This document shows positions 34,308 to 43,404 of a DNA stretch of 64,000 nt, one piece after another. Both the position numbers and the translations under genes were made by a program. How positions within the stretch are numbered: the stretch's first letter is position 1; each line of letters begins with the position of its first letter. This DNA is from CAVQEK01 sp964596645 (GTDB lineage Bacteria; Bacteroidota; Bacteroidia; Cytophagales; Cyclobacteriaceae). The notes beneath the pieces were generated by a model. That model saw nothing but the letters and a program-made list of their open reading frames with translations, searched no databases and had not been told where the DNA came from. The stretch covers positions 1-64,000 of the forward strand of contig CAZQVB010000011.1 in assembly GCA_964596645.1 (NCBI GenBank). Direction: 5' to 3'.

Positions 34308-35531
34308 ATGAAGGTATTAGACATACTGCAAAAGGTGCCGCTGTTCTGCGGGCTCGACAGCGAACTTCTGAAAAAGGTGGAGCCTATTTTTGAGGAGGAG
34401 CAGCACCCATCCGGCTCCCGCATCATCACAGAAGGGGAGTTGGCCGACAGCATGTTCATACTGCTGGATGGCTGTGTAAACATCACCAAGCTGACTGCCG
34501 ACGGCAGTGAAATACTCATAAGCAAGATGGGCAGCGGTACCTATTTTGGCGAAGTAGCACTTATCGGCGACCACCCCAGATCGGCCAATGTGGTTACCGG
34601 CCAGGCCTCGCACATACTGCGGCTGCGTAAAACTACTTTTGATGCGCTGCTGGATACCAATCAGGAATTTGCCATAAATTTCTACAAAAACTGCCTGGGC
34701 GAAACCATTGCCCGCATGCAGGAAACGGCCAGCAACCTCACCGTTTCGCAAAATGTGCTGAACCAAAAGACCATACGACTGGACCGCATCGACGCAGACT
34801 TGTCCGATGCCAAAGCCATTCAGGATTACTTCCTCACCAGTGAGCAGTTGCACCACGAACGCCTCCTGGCCCAAGGCATTCGCCAGTCGTACATCTACCG
34901 GCCTTTTGTGGAAGTAGGAGGAGATTTTTTGAATGTGACCAGCGTAGGAGAGCAAAAATTTGGCATCATCATAGCCGACGTGATGGGCCATGGCATATCG
35001 GCAGCTATGGCCACCGGCGTGTTGCGCAGCGCCTTTACCATATTTTCCAAAGAAGATGGTGACAAGCCTGCCAGGCTCATGGAGCGGCTCAACGAGCATA
35101 TTCACGAGATTTTTCCTTCCCTCTTTGCCACCAGCTACTATGCGGTGGTCGACAAGGCGCTGTCGGAAGTGTACCTCACCAAAGCAGGGCATATGCATCC
35201 GCTCATATGGAAGGAAAGCCAAAAAAGCTTTAGAAAGATAGAACCGCCCGGACCAGGACTGGGTATACTGCCAAAGGTGCAGTACAAAGATGTGAAGGTG
35301 AGCGTGGAGCCGGGAGATAAAATATTGTTCTTTACTGACGGCATCACAGAGCAAAAGAACGATGGTGGTGAAATGTATGGCCAGCAGCGCCTGGAAATGA
35401 GCTTTAGCCACTGCATCCACTCCGGAGAGCGGCACATCGTGCAGGAGCTATTTCAGGATTTGGAGCGCTACCGCGGCTCGCGTGAGTTTATGGACGATGT
35501 CACGCTCATGCTGTTGGAATTTGACGAATGA
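34308..35531 (+). CDS. cyclic-nucleotide-binding domain fused to SpoIIE/PP2C phosphatase
   Basis: A 407-residue cytosolic signalling protein. Residues 1-125 form a cNMP-binding beta-roll (LFCGLDSELLKKV, EGELADSMFILLDG, MGSGTYFGEVALIGDHPRSANV). A helical linker (about 135-180) follows, then a PP2C-type SpoIIE domain (about 190-407) with VEVGGDFLNV, IIADVMGHGISAAMATGVLR and ILFFTDGITEQ, the metal-binding Asp residues being present. Such proteins dephosphorylate anti-anti-sigma factors in partner-switch systems, here under control of a small ligand or protein contact. No STAS or anti-sigma gene is nearby. ATG 34308 is preferred over GTG 34299. Confidence 0.88.
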   Translation: MKVLDILQKVPLFCGLDSELLKKVEPIFEEEQHPSGSRIITEGELADSMFILLDGCVNITKLTADGSEILISKMGSGTYFGEVALIGDHPRSANVVTGQASHILRLRKTTFDALLDTNQEFAINFYKNCLGETIARMQETASNLTVSQNVLNQKTIRLDRIDADLSDAKAIQDYFLTSEQLHHERLLAQGIRQSYIYRPFVEVGGDFLNVTSVGEQKFGIIIADVMGHGISAAMATGVLRSAFTIFSKEDGDKPARLMERLNEHIHEIFPSLFATSYYAVVDKALSEVYLTKAGHMHPLIWKESQKSFRKIEPPGPGLGILPKVQYKDVKVSVEPGDKILFFTDGITEQKNDGGEMYGQQRLEMSFSHCIHSGERHIVQELFQDLERYRGSREFMDDVTLMLLEFDE

Positions 35532-35624
35532 CGTACTGGCAGTACAAAAAAATTAATACCAACCCATGGTACGAGGTTTTGGGCTTATTTGAAATAATTC
35601 AATCGGTATAAACCAAGAAAAAAA

Positions 35625-36662
35625 ATGAATACCACACATTCACGCCGTCGATTTATAAAAGGTACAGCTTGTGCAGGACTGATGATGGCATTGTCGCCGC
35701 AGCGCCTGTCGGCATCCGTACCACCGCTGCAAATCATGACTGTAACAGGTCGCATCAATGCCGCCGAGCTGGGGCGCACGCTGAGCCACGAGCATATTTT
35801 GGTCGACTTTATCGGCGCCGACCAAACCGGCTACCATCGCTGGAATCGTACAGAGGTGGCAGACAAAGTGTTGCCCTATTTAACTGATCTAAAAAATGCC
35901 GGATACCAGTCACTGTTTGAGTGTACACCTGCCTATCTCGGTCGCGACCCGCGACTGCTTCGGTCATTGGCCGACACTACCGGCCTGAATATCATCACCA
36001 ACACGGGTTTTTATGGTGCGCGCGAAAATCAACATCTGCCACCGGTAGCATTTGAGCTGCCGGCAGACCGGCTGGCCTCCTTGTGGATCAGCGAATGGGA
36101 AAATGGCATTGAGGATACGGGCATTAAGCCGGGCTTCATTAAAATTGGTGTTGACCGCGGCAATTTGTCGGAAATACACAAGAAGCTGGTGCGTGCCGCA
36201 GCCATCACTCACCTCGCCACCGGGCTCACCATAGCCGGTCATACCGGTACTGCCGTGGGTGCGTTCGAAGAATTTGAACTGCTGGAAGCAGAAGGCGTGG
36301 GCCTGGAGGCATTTATCTGGGTACACGCCCAGGCAGAAGATGACCTCAGCAAGTATCTGGAAGCGGCACGGCGCGGTGCCTGGGTAAGCCTCGATGGTGT
36401 GTCGGAGAAAAATATCACACAGTACATTACTAAGTTGAGCCACCTGAAGGAGCACAACCTGCTGCACAAAGTGTTGATATCGCACGACGCCGGCTGGTAT
36501 AGGCCGGGCGAGGAAAATGGCGGAAAGTTCAAGCCCTACACCGCCATAGAGCAACACCTGCTGCCAGCATTGGCTGAGGCCGGATTTGCACAGGCCGACA
36601 TCGATCAGTTGCTTTACAAAAACCCCGCAGAGGCCTATGCACTTCGTGTGCGGAAAGTGTAG
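35625..36662 (+). CDS. Tat-exported phosphotriesterase-family hydrolase
   Basis: A 345-residue protein with a twin-arginine signal (SRRRFIKGTACAG) and a phosphotriesterase-type TIM barrel: LSHEHILVDF (two metal His), PGFIKIGVDRG (bridging Lys), TIAGHTGT and IWVHAQAE (His ligands), and VLISHDAGW (catalytic Asp). All binuclear-centre residues are in place. The family includes lactonases, sugar-phosphate lactonases and phosphotriesterases; the native substrate here is unknown. Tat export suggests folding with bound metal before secretion. The gene stands alone, 94 bases after the phosphatase gene. Confidence 0.85.
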   Translation: MNTTHSRRRFIKGTACAGLMMALSPQRLSASVPPLQIMTVTGRINAAELGRTLSHEHILVDFIGADQTGYHRWNRTEVADKVLPYLTDLKNAGYQSLFECTPAYLGRDPRLLRSLADTTGLNIITNTGFYGARENQHLPPVAFELPADRLASLWISEWENGIEDTGIKPGFIKIGVDRGNLSEIHKKLVRAAAITHLATGLTIAGHTGTAVGAFEEFELLEAEGVGLEAFIWVHAQAEDDLSKYLEAARRGAWVSLDGVSEKNITQYITKLSHLKEHNLLHKVLISHDAGWYRPGEENGGKFKPYTAIEQHLLPALAEAGFAQADIDQLLYKNPAEAYALRVRKV

Positions 36663-36666
36663 TAGT

Positions 36667-37143
36667 CTATTGTTCTGCTGCCGGTGGGTCGTCAGCGCAG
36701 TGGAGTGGTTTCAGGCCGATGTGGCAGCCTTCTATACAGTAGCGAAACCACAGCTCCAACACGTCGTCGTCCATACCCAATGAAAAGCTGGCGTCGAATG
36801 TAGGATTCAGATTTTCCTCTGCTTCTACCGGTTTGTTTTTGTAGAAGGCCAGATAAACCTCCCCGTCTCCCTCTTTGAGCAACAGGTAATAATTGAATTC
36901 CTTTAGCTGCTCATAGTTGGATTGGAAGCGGTTGCCATCAGCAAAATGGGCATATTGTAAGGGCGTGCCGGGCACTTCTACAGTGTAATATTTATCGCCT
37001 GGCGAGTAGCCGTACTCCACTATTTGCCAGTGACCCTGCGGCCCTTTCTCATCGTGCAACGCAGCACATTCGGTGGCAACCTCTTCCTCGCCACAGGAAG
37101 CAGCGACAAATAAAATAAGCAATAGATACAATGGAATTTTCAT
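36667..37143 (-). CDS. lipoprotein of unknown function
   Basis: A 158-residue protein with a lipoprotein signal (lipobox VAASC, Cys 17). The mature part is acidic, contains four further Cys (ECAAL, RYC, GCHIG, HCADD) that could form disulfides, and is beta-rich (GHWQIVEYGYSPGDKYYTVEV). No family recognised. Its stop lies only 5 bases from the stop of the convergent phosphotriesterase gene. Confidence 0.7.
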   Translation of the reverse strand: MKIPLYLLLILFVAASCGEEEVATECAALHDEKGPQGHWQIVEYGYSPGDKYYTVEVPGTPLQYAHFADGNRFQSNYEQLKEFNYYLLLKEGDGEVYLAFYKNKPVEAEENLNPTFDASFSLGMDDDVLELWFRYCIEGCHIGLKPLHCADDPPAAEQ

Positions 37144-37331
37144 AGGAAAGATGAATGATTGGTATAGAACAGACGCCTTCTATTTCTGTTTCGTTGTAAT
37201 GCCCCCTCCAATTTGCCTGCAATGTTGCAACTTCAGCCCTCTTCGCGCAGTGTTATTTTTTGCGTTAGAATGCAGTAAGCCGTTGCTGAATTACCACTTA
37301 CTTCGCAGTCTCAAAATTTGTGTCTGATTAT

Positions 37332-39863
37332 ATGGCGGGGCGGAAGGTTCTTTATACTACAATGCCTGCATCAGTGAGGTTGTTGACAATGGCTTTCCTT
37401 TGTCTTTGTGCTTTGTTTTCGGCCCATGCACAGTCGAACACCCATGTGTCGGGGCATATATTCGACCAGTCCACCAAAGAGCCGTTGCCATTTGTCAATG
37501 TTTATTTCAAAGGCACTTCAGCCGGCACCATGTCCGACTCGGCGGGCTATTACAGCCTGAAAAGCTCTGAAGATTATAGCACCATTGTGTTTTCGTCCAT
37601 CGGCTACTTGGCTGCCGAGGTGCAGGTGCTGCCCGGTGCGGTGCAGGTGAAAGATGTGTATCTGAGACCCGATGTGGTGAACCTGGACGAAATAGTGGTG
37701 CTCAGCGGCGAGAACCCCGCATGGGCCATTGTGCGCCAGGCAGCAGCCAACAAAAGCCGGCACAACAAAAAAAGGCTGAACAGCTACGAGTACGACAGCT
37801 ATACGCAGGTGCGCATGGCCATGAGCAACATCACCGAGCGGTTTGCTTCCGGTCGTGCCATGCAGCAGGTGTGGGTATCCATCGACAGCACCGCCCTCGA
37901 CCACGACGGCGGTAGCAAGGCCATGGTGCCTGTGTTTTTCTCAGAAACACTTTCCAGATATTTCATCAGGAACAACCCGCGGGCCAAACGCGAAGAAGTA
38001 CAGAAAGTACGCGCCAGCGGATTGGCCATAGACGACGGCAGCCTGGTGGCGCAGCTTACCGGAGCCAGTTATCAGGAGTACAACTTCAATGACAATTGGC
38101 TGAACATACTCGACAAGGATTTCATAAGCCCCATCGCTGATGGATGGCGCTTGTACTACGACTACCAAATAGAAGACACTGTACTGGTGGGGCCGGATAC
38201 TTGCTACCAGCTGGAGGTGTGGCCGCTGCGCCAACAGGAACTTGCCTTTGCCGGGCATGTGTGGATCACCACCGCCGGCTTTGCCCTCAAAAAGCTCGAC
38301 CTGCGCGTGGGCCGCGAAACCAATATCAACTTTATCAATGCCATTTCTGTAGAACAGGAACTTACCCAAACAGCCCGGGGGCCATGGCTGCCGAACCGTA
38401 CGCGGGTGGCTATAGATGTAGACAACATTACCTGGAACACAGCAGGATTCTACCTGCAGTTCTACAACTCGGCCCGCAACTGGCAGTTCGATAAACCCCG
38501 GCCCGATCAGTTCTATCAAAATCAGATATTGGTGGCCGAAGATGCCACAACCCCCGACGAGGCACTTTGGCTGGAGGGCAGACATGAGCCCCTGACGGAA
38601 AGCGAACAGAATTTGTACGCCGTGATCGATACGGTAAAGCGGGTGCCGGTAGTGCGTAATTCGGTAGGTCTGCTCAAAATAATAGGAACAGGCTATGTGA
38701 AAGTGGGTAAAATAGATGTGGGCCCCTGGCTCTATGCCTACGCCAACAACAATTTTGAGGGAAGTACCATTCGCCTGGGCGGGCGCACCAATGAACACTT
38801 CAGCAGAAAATATCTGTTTCAAGGCTATGCGGGCTATGGCTTTGGTGACCGGGCCATGAAATACGGCGCTACGGCCAAAGTCATACTTTCGCGGTATCCA
38901 TGGTCTACAGTGGCGGTGAGCTACAGAAATGAGGCGGAACAGGTGGGCCTCAGATCAGAAGACTTGGAAGACAACTACATATTTTTTGCAGCCACACGTT
39001 GGCAAACCTATTTCAGGCCTTACTACCACGAAGACGTGAAATTGACTTTTGAGAGAGAGTTGGCTAAAGGGCTGACGCAGAGCCTGCGCCTGCGCAATGA
39101 ATTCTTCAACCCTCAGTTCCCGTTTGCGTACAAAGAGGACGCTGTAGAAGCCGCACCTACGCAAAAGAACTTTTCGTTGACCAGCATTACGCTGAAGACA
39201 CACTGGGCCCCCGATGAACGGTTTGTACAAAACGGAAACTACAGGGTGAGCATGGGCACCGTACGCGCACCGGCAGTCGATTTGGCGTATACCTACGGCT
39301 TCGACGGTTTGATGGGCAGTGACTTTCAATTTCACAAGATAGAGGCAGGCCTGCAGCACAAGCTGAACATGGGCATTTTGGGCGTGGGAAACTACAGGCT
39401 CAATGGCGGCTGGTTTGTAAACCCCCTGCCGTACATCGTGCTGGAAAACCACATCGGCAACGAGTCTTTATTCTATACCGACGCCGCTTTCAATACGATG
39501 GACTACTTTGAGTTTGTGAGCGACCGGTATGTGGCGTTGCGCTACGAGCAGTCGTTCAACGGATTTTTACTCAACAAGCTGCCTATAATCAGCCGGTGGA
39601 AATGGCGGTTTTTTGCCACTACCAATGTGCTGTACGGGCAGCTGAGCCAGGCCAACAGAGACATCATGGCAGAAACAGATATGAGCGGCACACCCACGGC
39701 AGGCTTTCAGGGTCTGGGCCATACGCCCTATATCGAAGCAGGCTATGGCATAGAAAATATACTGCGCTTTCTCCGTGTCGATTTCTTTCACCGGCTTACT
39801 TATCTCGACCAGCCTGGTGCACGCCGCTTCGACGTGAAGCTGAGCATGCAACTGGAGCTGTAG
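37332..39863 (+). CDS. DUF5686 outer-membrane protein with carboxypeptidase-like regulatory domain
   Basis: An approximately 843-residue envelope protein: signal peptide (ending SAHAQ), a CarboxypepD_reg-like beta-sandwich (about 37-125; VSGHIFDQSTKEPLPFVNVYFKGT, GTMSDSAGYYSL, DEIVVLSG), then a long DUF5686 region and a C-terminal part with many amphipathic strands ending in LSMQLEL, which suggests an outer-membrane barrel. It looks like a SusC N-terminus but lacks the TonB plug. The function of DUF5686 is unknown. The start could be ATG 37332 or 37362; GTG 37320 is unlikely. Confidence 0.85.
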   Translation: MAGRKVLYTTMPASVRLLTMAFLCLCALFSAHAQSNTHVSGHIFDQSTKEPLPFVNVYFKGTSAGTMSDSAGYYSLKSSEDYSTIVFSSIGYLAAEVQVLPGAVQVKDVYLRPDVVNLDEIVVLSGENPAWAIVRQAAANKSRHNKKRLNSYEYDSYTQVRMAMSNITERFASGRAMQQVWVSIDSTALDHDGGSKAMVPVFFSETLSRYFIRNNPRAKREEVQKVRASGLAIDDGSLVAQLTGASYQEYNFNDNWLNILDKDFISPIADGWRLYYDYQIEDTVLVGPDTCYQLEVWPLRQQELAFAGHVWITTAGFALKKLDLRVGRETNINFINAISVEQELTQTARGPWLPNRTRVAIDVDNITWNTAGFYLQFYNSARNWQFDKPRPDQFYQNQILVAEDATTPDEALWLEGRHEPLTESEQNLYAVIDTVKRVPVVRNSVGLLKIIGTGYVKVGKIDVGPWLYAYANNNFEGSTIRLGGRTNEHFSRKYLFQGYAGYGFGDRAMKYGATAKVILSRYPWSTVAVSYRNEAEQVGLRSEDLEDNYIFFAATRWQTYFRPYYHEDVKLTFERELAKGLTQSLRLRNEFFNPQFPFAYKEDAVEAAPTQKNFSLTSITLKTHWAPDERFVQNGNYRVSMGTVRAPAVDLAYTYGFDGLMGSDFQFHKIEAGLQHKLNMGILGVGNYRLNGGWFVNPLPYIVLENHIGNESLFYTDAAFNTMDYFEFVSDRYVALRYEQSFNGFLLNKLPIISRWKWRFFATTNVLYGQLSQANRDIMAETDMSGTPTAGFQGLGHTPYIEAGYGIENILRFLRVDFFHRLTYLDQPGARRFDVKLSMQLEL

Positions 39864-39866
39864 TCT

Positions 39867-39915
39867 GGCAGGCACTCCCATACATGCCACCGCAGCGACT
39901 TGGTGGCCGCCTGCC
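39867..39915 (+). other. nested stem-loop after the DUF5686 gene
   Basis: Outer stem GGCAGGC (39867-39873) with GCCTGCC (39909-39915); inner stem GCCACC (39886-39891) with GGTGGC (39902-39907); 10-base loop. No T-run follows, so it is not a simple terminator; it may stabilise the mRNA end. Confidence 0.4.
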
Positions 39916-40356
39916 GGCGAGACCGTGGAATTCTAACCCCTCTGTTTTCCCGCTTTATTAAATGGCTTTCCTCACATGATATTCCCAATAGATCAGTGGT
40001 TCAATTGGCATATCACTAAACGCGCGCCTGATCTCTACTGCTTATTTGCATTTTTTGCAAAGTATCATGGTACATCAATTCTACATCACGGCATACAAGT
40101 GTCCATTTATCGCCCCTACAACAGCCCGTGTAGGTGGCAGCAGGCCGGGCTGAATCATGCCCCATTTTTATGTGGATAAGTAATTGATTATCAAATATTT
40201 GAGACTCTTACGCTACGGCATGCATTTCAATTAGTTCTGAAAGTTGGGCGGTGTAGTGTTGTTGTTGTGGTCGGTAGATTGGGCTGTGTGGTGAATCAAT
40301 ATACCTTCACCACGGTTGTAATTCTTCAACACATGTACAATGAAACCAAAGAGATC
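39916..40356. other. 441-base gene-free stretch upstream of the PUL
   Basis: An AT-rich intergenic region in front of the SusC gene, expected to hold the locus promoter and regulator site. AATATTTG at 40193-40200 is one base short of the TAnnTTTG consensus and lies beside TTGATTATCAA (40184-40194). No protein, tRNA or full promoter match was found. Confidence 0.4.
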
Positions 40357-43300
40357 ATGAAAAAACGAATTTTTACTTTCTTAATGAGCTTGCTCTGTCT
40401 GGCCTCGTACGGGCAGGGCACTACCGTAACTGGTAGGGTAATTTCTGATGAAGACGGGGAGGGGCTACCCGGTGTGAATGTGGTCATTAAAGACACCAGC
40501 ATCGGCACCGTCACCGACTTGCAGGGGCAGTATGCCATCAATGCAGGGCCTGAGGATATTTTGGCCTTTTCTTCTGTGGGATACGTCACCGAAGAGGTGC
40601 TGGTGGGCAACCAAAGCGTCATCGACATAGTAATGGTGCCGGACGTAACGGCCCTTTCGGAGATTGTAGTAGTGGGCTACGGTACACAGGATGAAAAAGA
40701 CCTGACTTCAGCCATCACCACGCTTAGTGCGGAAGATCTCACCACAGTACCTACCGGGCAGGCTATGCAGGCTGTACAGGGTAAGGTGCCGGGCGTACAG
40801 ATTGTGAGCAATGGCGCCCCGGGTGCATCTCCCACCGTACGCGTACGAGGCGTTGGCACGTTCGAAGGCGGCCAGGGTCCTTTATATGTGGTCGACGGGA
40901 TGTTTTTCGACGACATCGGCTTCTTGAATCCCAATGATATTGCCACCATGTCGGTGCTGAAAGATGCCTCTGCATCGGCTATTTATGGGGTACGGGCAGC
41001 CAATGGTGTCATACTGATCGAAACAAAAACGGGCAACTACAATGAGGCTCCGGAAATAGTGTATGATGGTTATTTCGGTATTCAAAACCCACAGAATGTG
41101 ATCAAAATGGCTAACTCTACGCAGTTTGTGCAGTACGTGAATGAGGTAGATGATCCGGCCGATATCAATTTTGTGAATAACGCCATGCAGCGATTTGGCA
41201 GAAGCCGCATCAACCCAAACATACCGGCAGTAAATACAGACTGGTATGCAGAAGTGATGGACCCGGCTACCATCCAAAACCACTCCCTCAGCTTCAATGG
41301 CGGAAGTGAAAAAACGCGCTATTCGATCGGCATGAACTACTTCGATCAGCAGGGATTGCTTCAGCACACACGCAACGAATACAAGCGACTCAACTTCAGA
41401 ATAAAAGCCGACAGTAAAGTAAAGGATTGGCTCACCGTAGGGGGCAATTTCAATGTGAGCGCGGCACAGCAGTATGTCGGTGAAAACGCCGCCTGGTTCA
41501 GCTCTTATTTTGCCGTGCCTATTTTGCCGGTGTATGATCCTCAAAATGCCGATGCAGAACCGGTTCAGTTGTCCAATGCGCAGCTCATCGGCTATCGCAG
41601 CATGCAAAATCCATTTTACAGTCTGCTGTATCAGGACAACCGGAATAATGTAGGAAAAGTGCTGGGTAGCTTCTATGCCGACTTCGAGCTGATTCCTACG
41701 AAGCTCAACTTTAGAACCTCCTATCAATACAGCATGGAAGGTAGAACATCGCGCAACGTCGATTTCGCTTATGATGATGGGGTCACCGAAAACTTGTCTT
41801 CACTGCGTCGCGAAACCTTCGGCTCCTTCGATCAGGTATGGGACAACTTCTTCACCTACAACGACAACTTTGGCGATCATTTTCTCACCGGTGTACTCGG
41901 CTATTCATACCGCAGCGAATACCGCGAATTGCTGTTTGCTGAAGGCGAAGATTTAATATTTCCCTTAGCCGGACAGGAGCAATTTTGGTATTTGTCCAAT
42001 GCCCAAAACATCAACGTGCTGGGTGTGGGCGACGCTCAGAATACATTCAACAATCGTCTGTTCTACCTGTCTGTATTTGGCCGGTTGGCCTACAACTACG
42101 ACGACCGGTATCTTCTCTATGGTACCTATCGGCGCGACGGGAATAATAAGTTCCAACAAACCTGGGGAGACTTTTTCACCTTAGGCGCTGGCTGGGTGCT
42201 GTCGGAAGAGGAGTTTTTTGATGTCGATTTTATTGATTTTCTCAAATTCAGGGCAGGATGGGGTCAGCTTGGCAATGATGCGATAGCCCCATCGGAAGGT
42301 GCACCGACCATTGAAGATACCGAAACTGCACTTGGCGACGTGCTGGTGCGCGGTACACGAAAGAGGCCCATTTTCGACCTGGTGTCGCAGTGGGAAACAA
42401 CGCAGGAAACGAATGTGGGCATCACCGCACGCTTCTTTGGCAGCAGGCTCGATCTGGAAGCAGATTATTACGTGCGCGACACCCGCGACCTGGCCGTTCA
42501 AATAGTGGCCCCGGTATTTCGCGGAAGCGAAAGGCGCAGCAGAGGTGAAATCCGCAACCAGGGTTTTGAGCTTAACCTGAACTGGAGCGACCAGATCAGC
42601 AACGACTTCTCTTACCGAATCGGTGGAAACCTTGCCACACTGCAAAATGAGGTACTCAGCCTCGGTGGAGCAGAGCAATTGCTATCGGGCTCAGCTGAGT
42701 TCAGGCAGATTTCTCGCATTGGAGAGCCTTATCAAGCTTTCTATGGTTACGAAATCAATGGTGTGTTTCAAACGGAATCGGATATAAGCAACAGCGGGTA
42801 TACCCAGGAATTTATCAATGACAACAATTTGGAACCCGGCGATTACTTTTTTACCGATCAGAACAATGATGGACTGATCAATGATCAGGACCGCGTGATC
42901 TTGGGCTCATTTCTGCCGTCACTCACGTATGGTTTTACGATAGGGGCCACCTATAGGAATTTTGATTTTACGGCCTTTTTCCAGGGGCAGGCAGGCCACG
43001 AAATATTGAACAGAAGGAGAGGTGAAGTGATTTTCACCAATGATACCAACCTGGATGCTGAGCTGGTGAATAACCTATGGCGCGGAGAAGGCACCTCCAA
43101 TAGGTATCCCTCAGCGGCTGGTTTGAGGAAAGGATGGAACCAAAATTTTAGTGATTATTTCATTGAAAGCGGTTCTTACTTCCGCATTCAAAACGTGCGC
43201 CTCTCGTACAATTTATCGGATACAGAGCTGTTCGGACTCAATATGCCTGAAACTCGAATCACGCTTACCGCCGAGCGGCCACTGACCATCTTCGACTACA

Positions 43301-43392
43301 ACGGTTTCACTCCGGAAGTACCCGACGGTGTTGACAGGCAGACGTATCCCATTCCTGCCATCTATACTGTAGGTCTCAATCTTCGATTCTAA
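40357..43392 (+). CDS. susC: SusC/RagA-family TonB-linked outer-membrane transporter
   Basis: A 1011-residue protein: signal peptide (1-20), CarboxypepD_reg-like domain (about 22-105; VTGRVISDEDGEGLPGVNV), the SusC signature DVTALSEIVVVGYGTQ, a plug (about 120-235; VQGKVPGVQIVS, VRVRGVGTF, PLYVVDGMF, DASASAIYGVRAANGVILI) and a 22-strand barrel to the C-terminal VGLNLRF. It imports glycan oligomers across the outer membrane with SusD and TonB energy. ATG 40357 starts the signal peptide; ATG 40333 is an alternative. It is 12 bases before susD and is the first gene of the locus. Confidence 0.96.
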   Translation: MKKRIFTFLMSLLCLASYGQGTTVTGRVISDEDGEGLPGVNVVIKDTSIGTVTDLQGQYAINAGPEDILAFSSVGYVTEEVLVGNQSVIDIVMVPDVTALSEIVVVGYGTQDEKDLTSAITTLSAEDLTTVPTGQAMQAVQGKVPGVQIVSNGAPGASPTVRVRGVGTFEGGQGPLYVVDGMFFDDIGFLNPNDIATMSVLKDASASAIYGVRAANGVILIETKTGNYNEAPEIVYDGYFGIQNPQNVIKMANSTQFVQYVNEVDDPADINFVNNAMQRFGRSRINPNIPAVNTDWYAEVMDPATIQNHSLSFNGGSEKTRYSIGMNYFDQQGLLQHTRNEYKRLNFRIKADSKVKDWLTVGGNFNVSAAQQYVGENAAWFSSYFAVPILPVYDPQNADAEPVQLSNAQLIGYRSMQNPFYSLLYQDNRNNVGKVLGSFYADFELIPTKLNFRTSYQYSMEGRTSRNVDFAYDDGVTENLSSLRRETFGSFDQVWDNFFTYNDNFGDHFLTGVLGYSYRSEYRELLFAEGEDLIFPLAGQEQFWYLSNAQNINVLGVGDAQNTFNNRLFYLSVFGRLAYNYDDRYLLYGTYRRDGNNKFQQTWGDFFTLGAGWVLSEEEFFDVDFIDFLKFRAGWGQLGNDAIAPSEGAPTIEDTETALGDVLVRGTRKRPIFDLVSQWETTQETNVGITARFFGSRLDLEADYYVRDTRDLAVQIVAPVFRGSERRSRGEIRNQGFELNLNWSDQISNDFSYRIGGNLATLQNEVLSLGGAEQLLSGSAEFRQISRIGEPYQAFYGYEINGVFQTESDISNSGYTQEFINDNNLEPGDYFFTDQNNDGLINDQDRVILGSFLPSLTYGFTIGATYRNFDFTAFFQGQAGHEILNRRRGEVIFTNDTNLDAELVNNLWRGEGTSNRYPSAAGLRKGWNQNFSDYFIESGSYFRIQNVRLSYNLSDTELFGLNMPETRITLTAERPLTIFDYNGFTPEVPDGVDRQTYPIPAIYTVGLNLRF

Positions 43393-43404
43393 AAAACCTT
43401 ATCA

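Noticed and set aside
34317..35435. A 372-codon open frame on the minus strand
   Set aside because: Antisense shadow of the cNMP-SpoIIE gene; composition is His/Tyr/Gln rich as in other shadows, with no domain.
40184..40194. Second FNR box TTGATTATCAA upstream of susC
   Set aside because: The half sites are one base apart instead of four, so it does not fit the FNR spacing.
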